7,316 nt of DNA from Treponema sp. (GTDB lineage: Bacteria > Spirochaetota > Spirochaetia > Treponematales > Breznakiellaceae), in contig JAIROE010000302.1 of assembly GCA_031257715.1 (NCBI GenBank), positions 1-7,316 on the forward strand, read 5' to 3'. The translations under genes and the position numbers were made by a program. Every line of letters starts with the position of its first letter. Positions within the stretch are counted from its first letter, which is position 1. Positions 6,522-7,316 of the stretch are shown here, piece by piece. The notes beneath the pieces were generated by a model. The model made no database searches. It was not told the origin of the DNA and saw nothing but the letters and a program-made list of their open reading frames with translations.

Positions 6522-7316
6522 ACGCCGTATTAACGCCGGTGGTTGAAATGAGGGGGATCAGCAAGATCTACCCCGGTGGACGCCGGCCGGCGAACAGCGG
6601 AATTTCGCTGGATCTCCGCCGGGGAGAAATCCTCTGTCTGGCCGGTGAAAACGGCGCCGGAAAATCAACCCTGATGAAGATACTCTGCGGCCTTGAACAG
6701 CCTTCGGAAGGGGAAATACTGATAAACGGAAGACCCGTCAAAATGCACAGTCCCCTGGACGCAGACCACTTGGGGATAGGCATGGTTCATCAGCATTTTA
6801 TGTTGTTTCCCGAATTTACCGTTGCCGAAAACGTGGTCATGGGACGGGAGCCGCGCCGGGGGATTTTCTTCGACACTGCGGAGGCACGATCACGGACCGC
6901 CGTGGTAATAAAATCCCATCGTTTTTCCATCGCGCCCGAAGATCCGGTTTCCTCCCTTGCCGTGGGGCAGATGCAGCAGGTTGAAATTTGCAGGATGCTT
7001 TACCGGAATGCGGACATCATTATTCTTGATGAACCCACCGCGATGCTCACGGAACAGGAGATAGTTCCCCTTTTTGAGACTCTCGCCATGCTCAAAGCCT
7101 CGGGGAAATCGGTGATCCTCATCACCCACAAGCCGGATGAGATAAAGCGTATCTCCGACCGTGTGGCCGTTTTGCGGAAGGGCCGCCTTCAGGGCATTCA
7201 CGAGACCGCCCGGGTAAGCGGGAAAGAAATTTCGCTGATGATGGTGGGCGGCGGCCTTGAGCCCGTCCGCGCCGAAGCCGCTCAGGCGGCCCGCGTCCCG
7301 GTTGTCCTCGTACCGG
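6518..7316 (+). CDS. ABC transporter ATP-binding protein (BMP/sugar-type importer), 3'-truncated
   Basis: This is the ATPase of the importer served by the preceding lipoprotein. About 266 residues are visible before the window ends; family members (YufO/NupO, RbsA-like) have about 500 residues in two ATPase domains, so only the first is here. Numbering from the GTG at 6518: Walker A GENGAGKST (43-51), Q-loop Q92 in MVHQHFMLFPEF, signature LAVGQMQQVEI (147-157), Walker B DIIILDEPTA (166-175, E172 the catalytic glutamate), and switch H204 in ITHK. The first domain therefore looks active. The GTG overlaps the lipoprotein stop (GTGA), suggesting coupling. GTG 6539 and ATG 6548 are alternative in-frame starts; GGTGG at 6538-6542 would favour 6548, but the protein would then begin at MRGISKIYP, shorter than usual. 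Permease genes should follow downstream. Confidence 0.93.
   Translation, partial: MNAVLTPVVEMRGISKIYPGGRRPANSGISLDLRRGEILCLAGENGAGKSTLMKILCGLEQPSEGEILINGRPVKMHSPLDADHLGIGMVHQHFMLFPEFTVAENVVMGREPRRGIFFDTAEARSRTAVVIKSHRFSIAPEDPVSSLAVGQMQQVEICRMLYRNADIIILDEPTAMLTEQEIVPLFETLAMLKASGKSVILITHKPDEIKRISDRVAVLRKGRLQGIHETARVSGKEISLMMVGGGLEPVRAEAAQAARVPVVLVP

Overview
All genes in this window lie on the + strand. They form two functional blocks joined by a sugar-kinase-type gene. Block one (2-3881) is most of the lower catechol meta-cleavage pathway. In order it holds a 5'-truncated 2-oxopent-4-enoate hydratase, acylating acetaldehyde dehydrogenase, 4-hydroxy-2-oxovalerate aldolase, a XylT/DmpQ-type [2Fe-2S] ferredoxin and a complete catechol 2,3-dioxygenase. 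Known residues for catalysis, metal binding or cluster binding are visible in all five products.

Block two (5466-7316) is the start of a BMP/PnrA-family ABC import operon: a lipoprotein binding protein, then an ATPase that runs off the right edge. The permease genes would be expected beyond it. Between the blocks (3965-5398) is an FGGY-family carbohydrate kinase with a GTG start and no recognisable xylulokinase substrate motif. Its link to either block is not settled by the sequence.

Together, the dioxygenase opens catechol using O2, and the ferredoxin is expected to re-reduce its active-site iron. After steps encoded elsewhere (2-hydroxymuconic semialdehyde hydrolase, or dehydrogenase/tautomerase/decarboxylase), the hydratase, aldolase and dehydrogenase convert 2-oxopent-4-enoate to pyruvate plus acetyl-CoA. 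The missing middle steps and any regulator are not here. The hydratase is already open at the left edge, so the operon probably continues upstream.

The organism is inferred, not proven. The relaxed lipobox (LLTC), the BMP-type lipoprotein/ABC operon and moderate GC (a little above 50% by eye) fit a spirochaete. Catechol 2,3-dioxygenase and meta-cleavage genes are known from the termite-gut spirochaete Treponema primitia, so a gut treponeme or relative is my best guess. No rRNA, tRNA, CRISPR, transposon or phage sequence was seen, and no gap between genes exceeds about 85 bases.
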